This document shows positions 24,947-33,071 of a stretch of 64,000 bases of DNA, piece by piece. The DNA lies in NCBI RefSeq assembly GCF_000717645.1, contig NZ_JNZZ01000010.1, positions 129,312 through 193,311 on the forward strand. The letters run 5' to 3'. Within the stretch, counting starts at the first letter, position 1; each line of letters starts with the position of its first letter. The stretch is from Streptomyces californicus. GTDB taxonomy: Bacteria > Actinomycetota > Actinomycetes > Streptomycetales > Streptomycetaceae. The notes under the pieces were generated by a model. It was given only the letters and a program-made list of their open reading frames with translations. It was not told the origin of the DNA and searched no databases. The position numbers and the translations under genes are program-made.

Positions 24947-26421
24947 CCCCGCTCCCGCTTCCGCGATGCACCCGGGCCCGGGTCGAGCGGAGACGGGGGG
25001 AAGGCGTGGTCACCACCGGTGGTGCCGCCCTCCAGACAGGAACGCGCTTCCCACAGCTCCGGAAAGGCGTGCTGGGAAGCGACGTGGCGCAGCCATGCGA
25101 CACCGGTGGTGCCGCCCGTCCCCGGCTTGTACCCGATGATCCGCTCCACGGTGAGCAGGTGGAGCGACCGCCACCTGCCGAAGGCCTGGGCGAGGTCCAT
25201 CAGCGACTCCGCCCAGCGCAGCAGTCCGCTGGAGACGCTCTTCTCGCGGTGGATCCTCGCCCAGGCGGCACGAATCGCCTGCGCGTCGCGGTCCGGTCCC
25301 AGAGCTCCCGCGCTCAGCAGCCCCCGTCGTACCAGAAGGCCCAGCGCGTCGTCGTAGACACTCGCATCGTGCAGTGCCCGGTACACCTCGGTCTCGACCC
25401 CGGGCACCCCCTCGTACGTCGCCGCGGTGGAAGGAGCCGCGACACCGAGCGCGAACTCCAGCTCGCGGTACTTGTACGAACCGTTGCCGGACGCGTCTCC
25501 GAGGGCATCCCGGAATGAGTGGAACTCGGCCGGCGACAGTGTGGACAACAGCCCCCAGAATTCACCGAGGAGCCGGAATCCGGCTGCGGCCCGCCGCACA
25601 TGCCAGGAGGACCGGCCGAGGTCATCGGCAGCGATTCCCTCCTGAGCCGCACGCACCTCTTCCAGTACCAGCGAGAACAAGAGTTCCTTGGCCTGTCCGG
25701 CGAGATAGAAAGAGGATTCCGCTTGGTGCGCCGTACGGGGCTGGTGCAGGGCGTGGAGCAGGGTGACGCTCTGGTAGTCGATGTACGAGTTGCCGGTCGG
25801 GGCGGGAAGCCTGGGCGCTCCTTCGTACAGTGTCCGGAACTCCTGCGGAACTTTCCCGCCGTCCTCGTACCGGATTCCGAACCTCTTCCGGTACTCGGCG
25901 AACAGAAACGGGTCCGCGTGCAGGAAAAGGATGTCGTGGAAGGCCATGTGTCGGACCGCCACGAGCGGGAGCGGCGACCTGGACACCGCGAAGGAGGGAT
26001 TCCAGTGCGCGGGTTCCGGGCAGGCGGGATGGAACTGCCCCACCATCAGGCCCTCGCGCACGGCCTCCCGTTTCAGACGGCGCTGTGCCCTGTCGAGCAG
26101 ACGCCAGCGGTGCCGGGGGAGGTCCCTGATCAGGACCACCAGCGCGGTGAGCGGTTCTTTTCCCTCCGGAACCGGAAGGTCGCGGAAGTGCTGCATGCGG
26201 TCGCGCAAGGAGCTCACCAGTTCATCCGTGCCGTCCGCGGGTTCCGCGCGAAGGCTCTCCATCCGGATCGCCCCCGCCTCCCGAGCGGGTCCGACGAAAG
26301 GACACACCGCTCCTCCGCGCCCCAGGTCCTCATGCTCTCTGGTGAGATACTCCCTGATCCACTGCTCGGCAACGCGCTGATCCTCGGATGTCGATTCGAT
26401 CATTTGCATGATGTGCCCCAC
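24943..26421 (-). CDS. DUF6875-tryptophan 2,3-dioxygenase-like fusion
   Basis: A 492-residue two-part protein. Residues about 35-182 match the DUF6875 pattern: CPFVGPA near 40, GLMVGQFHP around 124-132, RSPLPLVAVRHM around 149-159. Residues about 205-460 are a TDO-superfamily heme domain: SYIDYQ, KYRELEFALG with substrate-carboxylate Arg319, the axial heme His421 in SLHLLTVERIIG, and KPGTGGT. The distal-pocket His of tryptophan dioxygenases (His55 in Xanthomonas, F-I-x-x-HQ) is replaced by Gly242 in FYLAGQAKEL. This suggests heme chemistry other than normal indole-ring dioxygenation, as in MarE- or SfmD-like family members. GTG at 26421 or ATG at 26409/26403 may start it. First gene of the four-gene operon. 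Confidence 0.88.
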   Translation of the reverse strand: MGHIMQMIESTSEDQRVAEQWIREYLTREHEDLGRGGAVCPFVGPAREAGAIRMESLRAEPADGTDELVSSLRDRMQHFRDLPVPEGKEPLTALVVLIRDLPRHRWRLLDRAQRRLKREAVREGLMVGQFHPACPEPAHWNPSFAVSRSPLPLVAVRHMAFHDILFLHADPFLFAEYRKRFGIRYEDGGKVPQEFRTLYEGAPRLPAPTGNSYIDYQSVTLLHALHQPRTAHQAESSFYLAGQAKELLFSLVLEEVRAAQEGIAADDLGRSSWHVRRAAAGFRLLGEFWGLLSTLSPAEFHSFRDALGDASGNGSYKYRELEFALGVAAPSTAATYEGVPGVETEVYRALHDASVYDDALGLLVRRGLLSAGALGPDRDAQAIRAAWARIHREKSVSSGLLRWAESLMDLAQAFGRWRSLHLLTVERIIGYKPGTGGTTGVAWLRHVASQHAFPELWEARSCLEGGTTGGDHAFPPSPLDPGPGASRKRERG

Positions 26422-26650
26422 ACGGTATTTCCTGAAGAAGTCCCGCTTCCTTCCTACGCCTCATGCGGGGGCATGTAAATCGATTTCGATTATTCTTTTG
26501 ATGCCTTGCGTCTCGTTCCGTATCAAAGGTTTTCTTTTTTCTCATGAGTCCCTGTGGCGGAAAACCGAACCACAACTGTGCCCTGGACCCACGGGGAGCC
26601 TCGTCCGGATTTCCGGTGCCGCCGGACCAGGGCTTCCGCGCCCGGGGCGT
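26422..26650. promoter_or_regulatory. AT-rich promoter region upstream of the dioxygenase operon
   Basis: A 229-bp gap after trpD on the minus strand. Positions about 26475-26545 are unusually rich in A/T and contain AATCG-ATTT-CGATT near 26478-26491 and a TTTTGAT...ATCAAAG pair about 26 bases apart. It most likely carries the promoter of the 26421-21286 operon. No consensus boxes were assigned. Confidence 0.4.
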
Positions 26651-27658
26651 CTACCGCGACCGCGACACCCGAACCCACCGGTCGAGCACGTCGCGCGCGG
26701 TTCCGTCGTCAATGGCTTCGGCGGCGCGCGCCATCGCCCGGCCCCAGTCCTTGTGCCTGCCGGCCATCCGTAGGGCCGCCGCCGTATTGAGGAGGACGAT
26801 GTCGCGACGCGGCCCTCGCTCACCGGCCAGCACTCTGCGCGTCAGGTCGGCGTTCTGTTCCGGTGTTCCACCCGTGAGTGAACCCGGTGCCGCTGCGGTG
26901 AGTCCCAGCGCGGCCGGGTCGAGCACATAGCGCCGGGTCCGGCCCTCCCTCGTCTCCGCCACCCGGGCGGGCGCCGAGGTGCTCAGCTCGTCCAGGCCGT
27001 CCTGTGGGCAGAAGACCATGACGTGGGCGGCCCCGAGGAGCTCCAGGGCGTCGGCCAGCAACTCGAACGCGTCCTCGTCGGGCACCCCGATGATCTGATA
27101 CTGCGCCCGTGCGGGGTTGCAGAGGGGACCCAGCAGGTTGAACACGGTCCGGACCCTCAGTTCCCGTATCGGCCCCATGGCGTGCTTGAAGGCGGGGTGA
27201 AACACCGTGGCCGAGAGGAAGGTGATGCCCGCCTCCTCCAAGCAGCGGGCCGCCGCCCGGGGAGGCAGATCGACGTTCACTCCAAGCGCTTCGAGGACGT
27301 CGGCGCTGCCGCACCGGGAGGAGACGCTCCGACTGCCGTGTTTGGCGACGGGCACGCCGCAGGCCGCCGCGACGACGGCCGCCGTGGACGAGATATTGAA
27401 GGTGCCGTGTCCGTCGCCTCCCGTGCCACAGGTGTCGAGCACCTCGGAAGGACCTGGGAACGGCTCTGAGAACTCCCTCACTGTCCGTACGAAAGCGGTG
27501 AGTTCAGCTGCGGTGACCCCTTTTCCCGCCATCCCCATGGCGAGGCCGGCCACCTGCAGGGGCGACGCCTCGCCCCGCATCACCGACGTCATGGCGCGTC
27601 TCGCTTCCGCCTCCGGCAGATCGCGGCGGTGGGCCAGTAGGTCAAGGGCTTCCCACAT
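26651..27658 (-). CDS. trpD: Anthranilate phosphoribosyltransferase (cluster copy)
   Basis: Transfers phosphoribosyl from PRPP to anthranilate. About 335 residues with the full family set: DTCGTGGDGHGTFNISS (PRPP pyrophosphate loop), KHGSRSVSSRCGSADVLE, HPAFKHAMGPIRELRVRTVF and NLLGPLCNPA. All motifs are intact, so it should be active. No other trp genes (trpE, trpC, trpF) lie nearby, so it is a pathway-specific copy rather than part of primary tryptophan synthesis. It may supply N-phosphoribosyl-anthranilate, or a related aryl phosphoriboside, to the cluster's HisF-like barrel. ATG at 27658 has AAGGAC 9 bases upstream; ATG codons at 27679 and 27706 are in-frame alternatives without ribosome sites. 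Confidence 0.95.
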   Translation of the reverse strand: MWEALDLLAHRRDLPEAEARRAMTSVMRGEASPLQVAGLAMGMAGKGVTAAELTAFVRTVREFSEPFPGPSEVLDTCGTGGDGHGTFNISSTAAVVAAACGVPVAKHGSRSVSSRCGSADVLEALGVNVDLPPRAAARCLEEAGITFLSATVFHPAFKHAMGPIRELRVRTVFNLLGPLCNPARAQYQIIGVPDEDAFELLADALELLGAAHVMVFCPQDGLDELSTSAPARVAETREGRTRRYVLDPAALGLTAAAPGSLTGGTPEQNADLTRRVLAGERGPRRDIVLLNTAAALRMAGRHKDWGRAMARAAEAIDDGTARDVLDRWVRVSRSR

Positions 27659-28091
27659 GAGCGACGTCCTTTCGGTCATCGGCGGGTCTGCGGCAGAGGC
27701 CGTCATCTCCGCGTCACGCGCTCTGTCCGGCCCCCGAAAGTCTCTTTCCGGGCCGCGCGGCCCTCCATCTCGTCGTGGCGTGGGACAGTCGCGGGCGCGG
27801 CCGGCTCGTTCCAGTACTCAACGCACAGGGCTTCCGGCTGTCTGCCCGCGCGCCGGCTCGCCCACGCGCCGCCGGGTACCGCCCGTCCGGTCCGAAGGTA
27901 CCGGCCGGCTTCCCACATGGAAGGCGGGAAACCGGTCAACCGGGAACTACGGCCGCTGGAACGGCGCAGCACCGATGGGACGACAGACGCCGCGCGCCCA
28001 GCCGTACCTCCGCGTGCCGACCTCTCGTCGCGGCCGTTCACGTCTCCTCACCGAGCAGGAACGCCACAGGCCCAACGGAAGGACACACGAT
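27659..28091. other. Divergent region between trpD and the class I/II aminotransferase
   Basis: 433 bp without a supported gene; long open frames here continue from neighbouring genes or run antisense and lack protein-like sequence. An imperfect inverted repeat, CCCCCGAAAG-tct-CTTTCCGGG, lies at about 27731-27752. Promoters for both flanking genes are expected here. Confidence 0.5.
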
Positions 28092-29414
28092 ATGAGCGTG
28101 CCGGAGACCATGGTCGGGGACGGCGACCTCTACAACCCGTACGAGGACACGGAACTGCTTCGCGAAGCGACCGCGGCCGGCAGGAAGGTGGCCGACATCA
28201 TCTACCTCAGCCTGGGGGAGACCTGGAACGGGGCCGCCGAAGGGTTGGTCGCCGCCCTCGGCAGGGATGTTCCGCCGCACAGTCACGGTTACGTTCTCAG
28301 CCCGTACGGCCTTCCCACCCTCAGGCGGATGCTGCGCTCCCGCATCCCCGCCGAGCACCGGCTCCCCCCGTCGGCGCGACTGGGGGAGGAGTACGACGTG
28401 GCCGTTTCCCACGGGGGGACACGCAACGCCATGTTCCACTTCGGGCGGCTCATGGCCCAGCGGTCCCGTGGACCGATCGCCCGCCCTGCCGTGGTGTGTT
28501 CCTCACCCGGGTGGGACTACCCGGGGGTCTTCGGAGCGCTCGGCTACGACGTCCACCGGTTTCCTCTCGATCCCGGGACGGAATACCAGCCCGACCCCGG
28601 CGACGTCGCGCGCACCCTGAGGAAGGCCCGGGCCGAAACCTCGGGCCCGCTCCTCCTCGTCGTCAACGCTCAGCACAACCCGACCGGCGGCAACTGGGCC
28701 GAGGACACCGTACGCGCGATGGTCCGCGCGGCACGGGAAGTGGGGAGCGGCGTCCTCGTCGACGACGCGTACTACGCTCTGCATGACCCCGGGGTGACCC
28801 CGGTCTCCGCTCTGCGGATCCTTCTGGAGGAGTTCGGAGCTCTTCCCGCAGCGCGACGTCCACCGTGGCTGGCGGTGCGTTCCCTGAGTAAGCAGTTCCA
28901 CTGCAACGGCTGGGGAATCGGTGCGCTGACGGGACCGCCGGACGTGCTGGAAGACCTGTTGGGACGGCTCCTTCCCGAATACGGCTTCGTCTCCTCCGTT
29001 CCTCTCCAGGCCGCCATGGCGGCCTGGCTCGGGAGCCCGGAGAGCGACGACTACCTGGCCCGCCAACGCGGGGAGTACGCCCTCAAACGAGTCCACATGG
29101 CCCAGCATCTCACCGGCGAACTCGGCTACCCGCAGGACGCGTTCTTCATCGGCCCGTGCGGGCCCTACCTCCTGATGCGCACACCCCCCTGGTACGGCGC
29201 CCGGACGGACGAGCCCTACCGCTCCTTCTGCTTACGCCGTAGCGGCGTTCTCCTGGGAGAGGGGCACATGACCACTCCGGGCGCGCTTCCCGTGACCGGA
29301 CAGGATCACGTCCGCCTCTTCCTGGGACCGGGGACACGAACACTGACCCGGGCCGTCCAGCGCATGGCGGCTGCGGGGCTGACGTGGCAAGGCGGTCCGG
29401 CGACGGGCCGCTGA
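28092..29414 (+). CDS. Class I/II PLP aminotransferase with a TTA codon
   Basis: A 440-residue fold-type I aminotransferase. Visible motifs are HNPTGGNW for the substrate/PLP pocket, VLVDDAYYALHD with the pyridine-binding Asp, and the Schiff-base Lys in SLSKQFHCNGWGIG. It may convert an aromatic amino acid to its 2-oxo acid, feeding the decarboxylase at 30577-32262, or act on another intermediate. Leu381 is encoded by TTA (29232-29234), the only TTA codon I found in the cluster, so translation should depend on the bldA leucyl-tRNA and be delayed until development. ATG at 28092 has GGAAGGAC 7 bases upstream. The carboxymuconolactone-decarboxylase-like gene follows after 66 bases. Confidence 0.92.
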   Translation: MSVPETMVGDGDLYNPYEDTELLREATAAGRKVADIIYLSLGETWNGAAEGLVAALGRDVPPHSHGYVLSPYGLPTLRRMLRSRIPAEHRLPPSARLGEEYDVAVSHGGTRNAMFHFGRLMAQRSRGPIARPAVVCSSPGWDYPGVFGALGYDVHRFPLDPGTEYQPDPGDVARTLRKARAETSGPLLLVVNAQHNPTGGNWAEDTVRAMVRAAREVGSGVLVDDAYYALHDPGVTPVSALRILLEEFGALPAARRPPWLAVRSLSKQFHCNGWGIGALTGPPDVLEDLLGRLLPEYGFVSSVPLQAAMAAWLGSPESDDYLARQRGEYALKRVHMAQHLTGELGYPQDAFFIGPCGPYLLMRTPPWYGARTDEPYRSFCLRRSGVLLGEGHMTTPGALPVTGQDHVRLFLGPGTRTLTRAVQRMAAAGLTWQGGPATGR

Positions 29415-29480
29415 CGTCCCGATCGGCCCGTACGAAGAAGCGGCCCGGTCAAGCCGGCGCCATGAACCTGAGGAGTGACG

Positions 29481-29873
29481 ATGAACCACCCCGCGGACCG
29501 GCTCGCACGCGGTCGCGCCATGATGCACCTGATCTCCCCCCGGCTGGGCGGTGACATGACCGACGGCCTGCACGAGGTGGCCCCGGATTTCGAGGAGTTG
29601 TTGCTCGGCTTCGCCTTCGCGGACGTGTGGGCGCGGGATGTCCTGCCTCTGCGGGAACGAGCCCTCGTCAGGCTCGGAGCTCTCACGGCCCTGGGCGCTC
29701 CGGCGACCGCGACGCGCGCCAACATCGACTCGGCTCTCAGTGCAGGGCTGAGCCGGGAGGAAGTCTCCGAGGCGATCCTCCAGACACTGCCTTACGCGGG
29801 CTTTCCTCACGCGATCGCCTCACTGGAGATCCTTCGGGACTCGACGACACCGCCGTCCTGTCGCGATGCCTGA
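29481..29873 (+). CDS. Carboxymuconolactone decarboxylase-like protein
   Basis: A 130-residue small helical protein of the CMD/AhpD-like superfamily. The core RERALVRLGALTALGAPA followed by a second helical half ending TLPYAGFPHAIASLEIL is the decarboxylase-type layout. The AhpD C-x-x-C pair is absent, so it is not a peroxidase. The His in GFPHA matches the conserved CMD position. ATG at 29481 has GAGGAG upstream; a GTG at 29475 overlaps that site and is less likely. It lies 66 bases behind the aminotransferase in the same unit. In clusters, such proteins act as decarboxylases or isomerases on small ring intermediates. Confidence 0.85.
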   Translation: MNHPADRLARGRAMMHLISPRLGGDMTDGLHEVAPDFEELLLGFAFADVWARDVLPLRERALVRLGALTALGAPATATRANIDSALSAGLSREEVSEAILQTLPYAGFPHAIASLEILRDSTTPPSCRDA

Positions 29874-29930
29874 TCGAGAACACGGCCCCCGAAGGAGCGC
29901 TCCGGCCTCGCTCTTCTCCGGCCCGTCGCG

Positions 29931-30359
29931 CTACGGAACGATCCTTCGCCCCACCATGTGCGCCATGGTCCTGCTGATCGCCTCGGACCGACCGGACACT
30001 CCGAGCTTCACGTACACCGAACGCAGCGTGTTCTTCACCGTCCGCTCGGTGACGCCGAGATCCCGCCCGATCTTCCGGTTGGTCGCACCGGTGAGCAGTG
30101 CCGCCAGTGTCAGGCTCTCCCGTTCCGTCAGACCGGACGCCCTGCACCAGTCGGTGAAACCGCCGCCCACCTGTTCGCCCACGGCCTCGCCGTCGCGTTC
30201 GATTGCCGGATGCAGCCGTCGCAACTCGTGCACGACTTGCTCATGGGCTCGTTCCAGAGCTGCCAGGCTGTCGATGACGCGCAGCAGGAGAACCAGGACC
30301 TCGCCCCTCTGGGCGCCGTCCCCGTCGTGTGCGCCGGGCTCGGGAGAAGGATGCGCCAC
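29931..30359 (-). CDS. Short LuxR-type (NarL/FixJ HTH) regulator
   Basis: About 142 residues: an N-terminal helical part rich in charged residues (LLLRVIDSLAALERAHEQVV) and a C-terminal LuxR HTH (LTERESLTLAALLTGATNRK, then IGRDLGVTERTVKNTLRSVYVKLGVSGRSEA). No receiver or ATPase domain is present. It is the only DNA-binding regulator inside the cluster and is divergent from the ThDP decarboxylase gene, so it is the best candidate for a pathway-specific activator. GTG at 30359, preceded by GGTGG, is preferred; the longer open frame upstream is low-complexity. Confidence 0.85.
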   Translation of the reverse strand: MAHPSPEPGAHDGDGAQRGEVLVLLLRVIDSLAALERAHEQVVHELRRLHPAIERDGEAVGEQVGGGFTDWCRASGLTERESLTLAALLTGATNRKIGRDLGVTERTVKNTLRSVYVKLGVSGRSEAISRTMAHMVGRRIVP

Positions 30360-30392
30360 TGATCGTCCACCACCGTCTGAAGAGCGCCCGGG

Positions 30393-30402
30393 GAGAATTC
30401 TC
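30393..30402. promoter_or_regulatory. Short palindrome in luxR/decarboxylase divergent region
   Basis: GAGAATTCTC within CCCGGGGAGAATTCTCGGG, 34 bases upstream of the luxR-type start. A partially symmetric flank extends it. It could be an autoregulatory site of the LuxR-type protein; evidence is positional only. Confidence 0.25.
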
Positions 30403-30576
30403 GGGAACGGTCCGGGACCTGTCTTCCTTGTTCCCCCTGCGATGGGACCGAAGCCGCCCGCCCGGTGCACCAGGAAAGCGAATACCGAATCCGTTGGCGG
30501 AGCGAACGGCTCGGGCCGGGGACAGGCGGCGGTCGAAGCCGCGCCCACAGCTCCGCACCGACCAGGAAGGACGTCC

Positions 30577-32262
30577 ATGAACGCGACAGAATCATCCGAC
30601 GCGACCATCACCGGCCATCTCCTCGACCGTCTGCACAGCCTGGGTGTGACCCACCTGTTCGGGGTGGCCGGCGACTACAACCTTCGCATGCTCGACGAGG
30701 TCCTGGCACATCCGGGCGTGCAATGGGTCGGCACAGCCGGCGAACTGGGGGCCGCCTACGCTGCTGACGGCTACGCACGCGTCCGCGGGTTCGCCGCCCT
30801 GGTCACCACGCACGGCGTCGGCGAGCTGAGCGCGATCAACGGCGTGGCGGGCAGCTATGCCGAACATGTGCCGCTGCTGCACATCGCGGTCGGTCCGCCC
30901 AGGTCGAAGGAGCGGGACGGTGCCGTCGCCCACCACACGCTGGGCGACGGAGACTACGAGCACTTCGCACGTGCTTTCCGGCAGGTGGTCTGCGCCGACG
31001 CCGTCGTCAGGCCCGAGGACGGCCCCGACGAGATCGACAGGGTCATCACAACCTGCCTACGTGAGAGCCGTCCTGGGTATCTGCGTCTGCCACAGGACGT
31101 CGCCCTCGCGAACGCTCCATCGCCCTCGGGAGCCTTGCACCGCCCGGACCGGCACGCCGCCGACCAGTACAGTCTCACCGCTTTCGTCGACGCTGCCACA
31201 CGCAGGATCGAGGCGGCGGACACCGTCTCGGTTCTGGCCGACTGCTTGGTGGACCGGTTCGACGGCCGCGCGGCGCTTTCCGGCCTGCTGAGCGCCGGCT
31301 CCCTCCCGCATGCCGTCGTCGTGTCGGGCAAAGGCGTGGTCGACGAGAGCGCTCCCCACTACGTCGGTCTGTACGCGGGCGCGTGCAGCGATGGAGCAGT
31401 CCGCTCAGCCATCGACGACGCTGATCTGCTGATCCGCGCCGGAGTGCGGCTCGCCGACACGACCAGCGGCGGATTCACCCACGGCTACGATCCGGACCGG
31501 GGGATCAGCGTCGACCCGACCACCGCGAGCGTGGACGGCGTCGTCTTCCCGAACGTGGGCCTCCCGGCGGCACTGGCGGCTCTCGCCCGGCTTGTCGAAG
31601 GACGTCTGACATCCGCCGCGTCCACCACAACCGCACCCCACCTCCGCCACCGGTCGTCCTCCGGCGACAACCCGCTCAGCCAGGCGTACCTCTGGCAGGC
31701 GGTGGGCGCCGCCGTGCGACCGGACCACACGGTCATCGCCGACCAGGGAACTCCCTTGTTCGGCATCTCACCCCGTCGTCTGCCGACGGGCGCCCGTTTC
31801 CTCGCCCAACCTGTCTGGGGCTCCATCGGGTACAGCCTTCCGGCCCTCCTGGGCGCCCAACTCGCGGACCACTCACGGCGCGGACTGCTGCTCATCGGCG
31901 ACGGGGCGGCGCAACTGACCATCCAAGAACTGGGGACCCTCGGCCGCCTCCGGCTCACGCCCGTGATCGTCCTCGTGAACAACGACGGATACACGGTCGA
32001 ACGCGCCCTGCACAGCCCGGGAGCCGCATACAACGATATCGCTCCATGGCGATGGCCCGATCTGCCGGCCGCTTTGGGAGTGCCCGAGCCGCTCGTTCTC
32101 ACCGCTCGCACGGAGGCCGAACTCGACCACTCCCTCACGACGGCCGCCGAGGTGACCGACCGCTTGATCTTCATCGAGGCCCGAACGGAGCGGGACGACA
32201 CCCCCCTGCTTCTGTCCCGGTTCGCGGAGATCGCGAAGCGGCAAGCCAGGAAGGTCCAGTAG
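30577..32262 (+). CDS. ThDP-dependent indolepyruvate/phenylpyruvate decarboxylase-like enzyme
   Basis: A 561-residue thiamine-diphosphate decarboxylase of the pyruvate/indolepyruvate decarboxylase branch. HLFGVAGDYNLRMLDE opens the Pyr domain. The catalytic Glu is in TAGELGAAYAADGYAR (the usual Asn after Glu-Leu is Gly here), and the His-His pair is in AVAHHTLGDG. The ThDP motif runs GDGAAQLTIQELG to VNNDGYTVER-like sequence. It should decarboxylate an aryl-pyruvate to an aldehyde, so with the aminotransferase upstream it completes a Trp to indole-3-acetaldehyde-type route (inference). AGGAAGGAC precedes ATG 30577. I take it as the right-hand gene of the cluster. Confidence 0.93.
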   Translation: MNATESSDATITGHLLDRLHSLGVTHLFGVAGDYNLRMLDEVLAHPGVQWVGTAGELGAAYAADGYARVRGFAALVTTHGVGELSAINGVAGSYAEHVPLLHIAVGPPRSKERDGAVAHHTLGDGDYEHFARAFRQVVCADAVVRPEDGPDEIDRVITTCLRESRPGYLRLPQDVALANAPSPSGALHRPDRHAADQYSLTAFVDAATRRIEAADTVSVLADCLVDRFDGRAALSGLLSAGSLPHAVVVSGKGVVDESAPHYVGLYAGACSDGAVRSAIDDADLLIRAGVRLADTTSGGFTHGYDPDRGISVDPTTASVDGVVFPNVGLPAALAALARLVEGRLTSAASTTTAPHLRHRSSSGDNPLSQAYLWQAVGAAVRPDHTVIADQGTPLFGISPRRLPTGARFLAQPVWGSIGYSLPALLGAQLADHSRRGLLLIGDGAAQLTIQELGTLGRLRLTPVIVLVNNDGYTVERALHSPGAAYNDIAPWRWPDLPAALGVPEPLVLTARTEAELDHSLTTAAEVTDRLIFIEARTERDDTPLLLSRFAEIAKRQARKVQ

Positions 32263-32534
32263 CCGTGGAGGACGTCTCGGCACCGCCGACTGACGGCTTC
32301 CGCCGCTCCCTTCGGCCATCCCGGCCCCGATGCCCGGACGAACGCACTCGGCCTCCGGCCGCTCCTCGGGTCGCCGTCCGCGTCCGTCCACGACCGCTTT
32401 CCGGTGCGCCCGGAATCCCACTCGATGGTCGCGTCGCCCGCCGGACGTCATATCCGCGTGAGCGGGTAGGAGGGCAGGGCGGAGGACGACGAGCCTCCTT
32501 CGTATTCACCGATGAACGAACGGACGGCGTCGGC

Positions 32535-32963
32535 GTGGCAGATTCCGAGATGAGGGCGGTGGGCTGGGCGCAGTCGTTCCCCATGTCCCAGGGGGTGCGG
32601 GCAGGCCGCCACTGGGCGCGGGCGCACCTGGACTCGCTGGAATGGGCGCGGAGAGCTCCCGATCTGGTGGATTCGGTGCTTCTGACGGTGTCCGAGCTGA
32701 TCACCAACGCGCACAAGCACGCCCACAGCGACGCGCAGCTCGTCCTGACCTGGGACAGCACCTGCCTGCACGTCAGCGTTCACGACTCCAGCCCGAACCC
32801 GCCGGCCCCGGCCGACCGGGGCCCCGACGCGACCGGCGGTCGCGGCCTCACGATCGTCGAGGCCCTGTCCGACAGCTGGGAACACCATCAGCAACGGGAC
32901 GGCAAGACCGTGACCGCCTGCTTCATCCCGCCCGGATACCCCGCACCGGAGCACACCGGCTGA
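32535..32963 (+). CDS. RsbW-like ATP-binding (histidine-kinase-type ATPase) regulator
   Basis: About 142 residues consisting only of a GHKL ATPase fold: N-box SELITNAHKHAH, VHDSSPNPP and GGRGLTIVEALSDSW. Streptomyces encode many such stand-alone proteins; they act as anti-sigma or anti-anti-sigma-type partners or as accessory kinases. No sigma factor lies next to it. GTG at 32535 or ATG at 32550 may start it; neither has a strong ribosome site. It sits between the cluster and the conservon, and a hairpin follows its stop. A role in controlling the cluster is possible but unsupported. Confidence 0.85.
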   Translation: MADSEMRAVGWAQSFPMSQGVRAGRHWARAHLDSLEWARRAPDLVDSVLLTVSELITNAHKHAHSDAQLVLTWDSTCLHVSVHDSSPNPPAPADRGPDATGGRGLTIVEALSDSWEHHQQRDGKTVTACFIPPGYPAPEHTG

Positions 32964-32965
32964 GC

Positions 32966-32983
32966 CCGCCGACGAGTCGGCGG
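32966..32983. terminator. Hairpin between regulator and convergent P450 gene
   Basis: CCGCCGA-cgag-TCGGCGG, a perfect 7-bp stem immediately after the ATPase gene stop. The outer GCACACC/GGTGTGC pair allows an alternative longer fold. It could serve the convergent P450 gene as well. Confidence 0.55.
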
Positions 32984-33071
32984 TGTGCCCGGCCACGCTC
33001 CGTACGCCGCGGCGACGAGCAGCCGGGCACGCGTCCCGCCGGAGGCCGACCGCGTACCGGGAGAGGCGCGC

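Noticed and set aside
27207..28091. Upstream extension of the class I/II aminotransferase frame
   Set aside because: It runs antisense through trpD, and ATG at 28092 has a strong ribosome site; the extension has no aminotransferase sequence.
29866..30576. N-terminal extension of the ThDP decarboxylase frame
   Set aside because: It is antisense to the LuxR-type gene, is low in protein character, and AGGAAGGAC-ATG at 30577 fits the family start.
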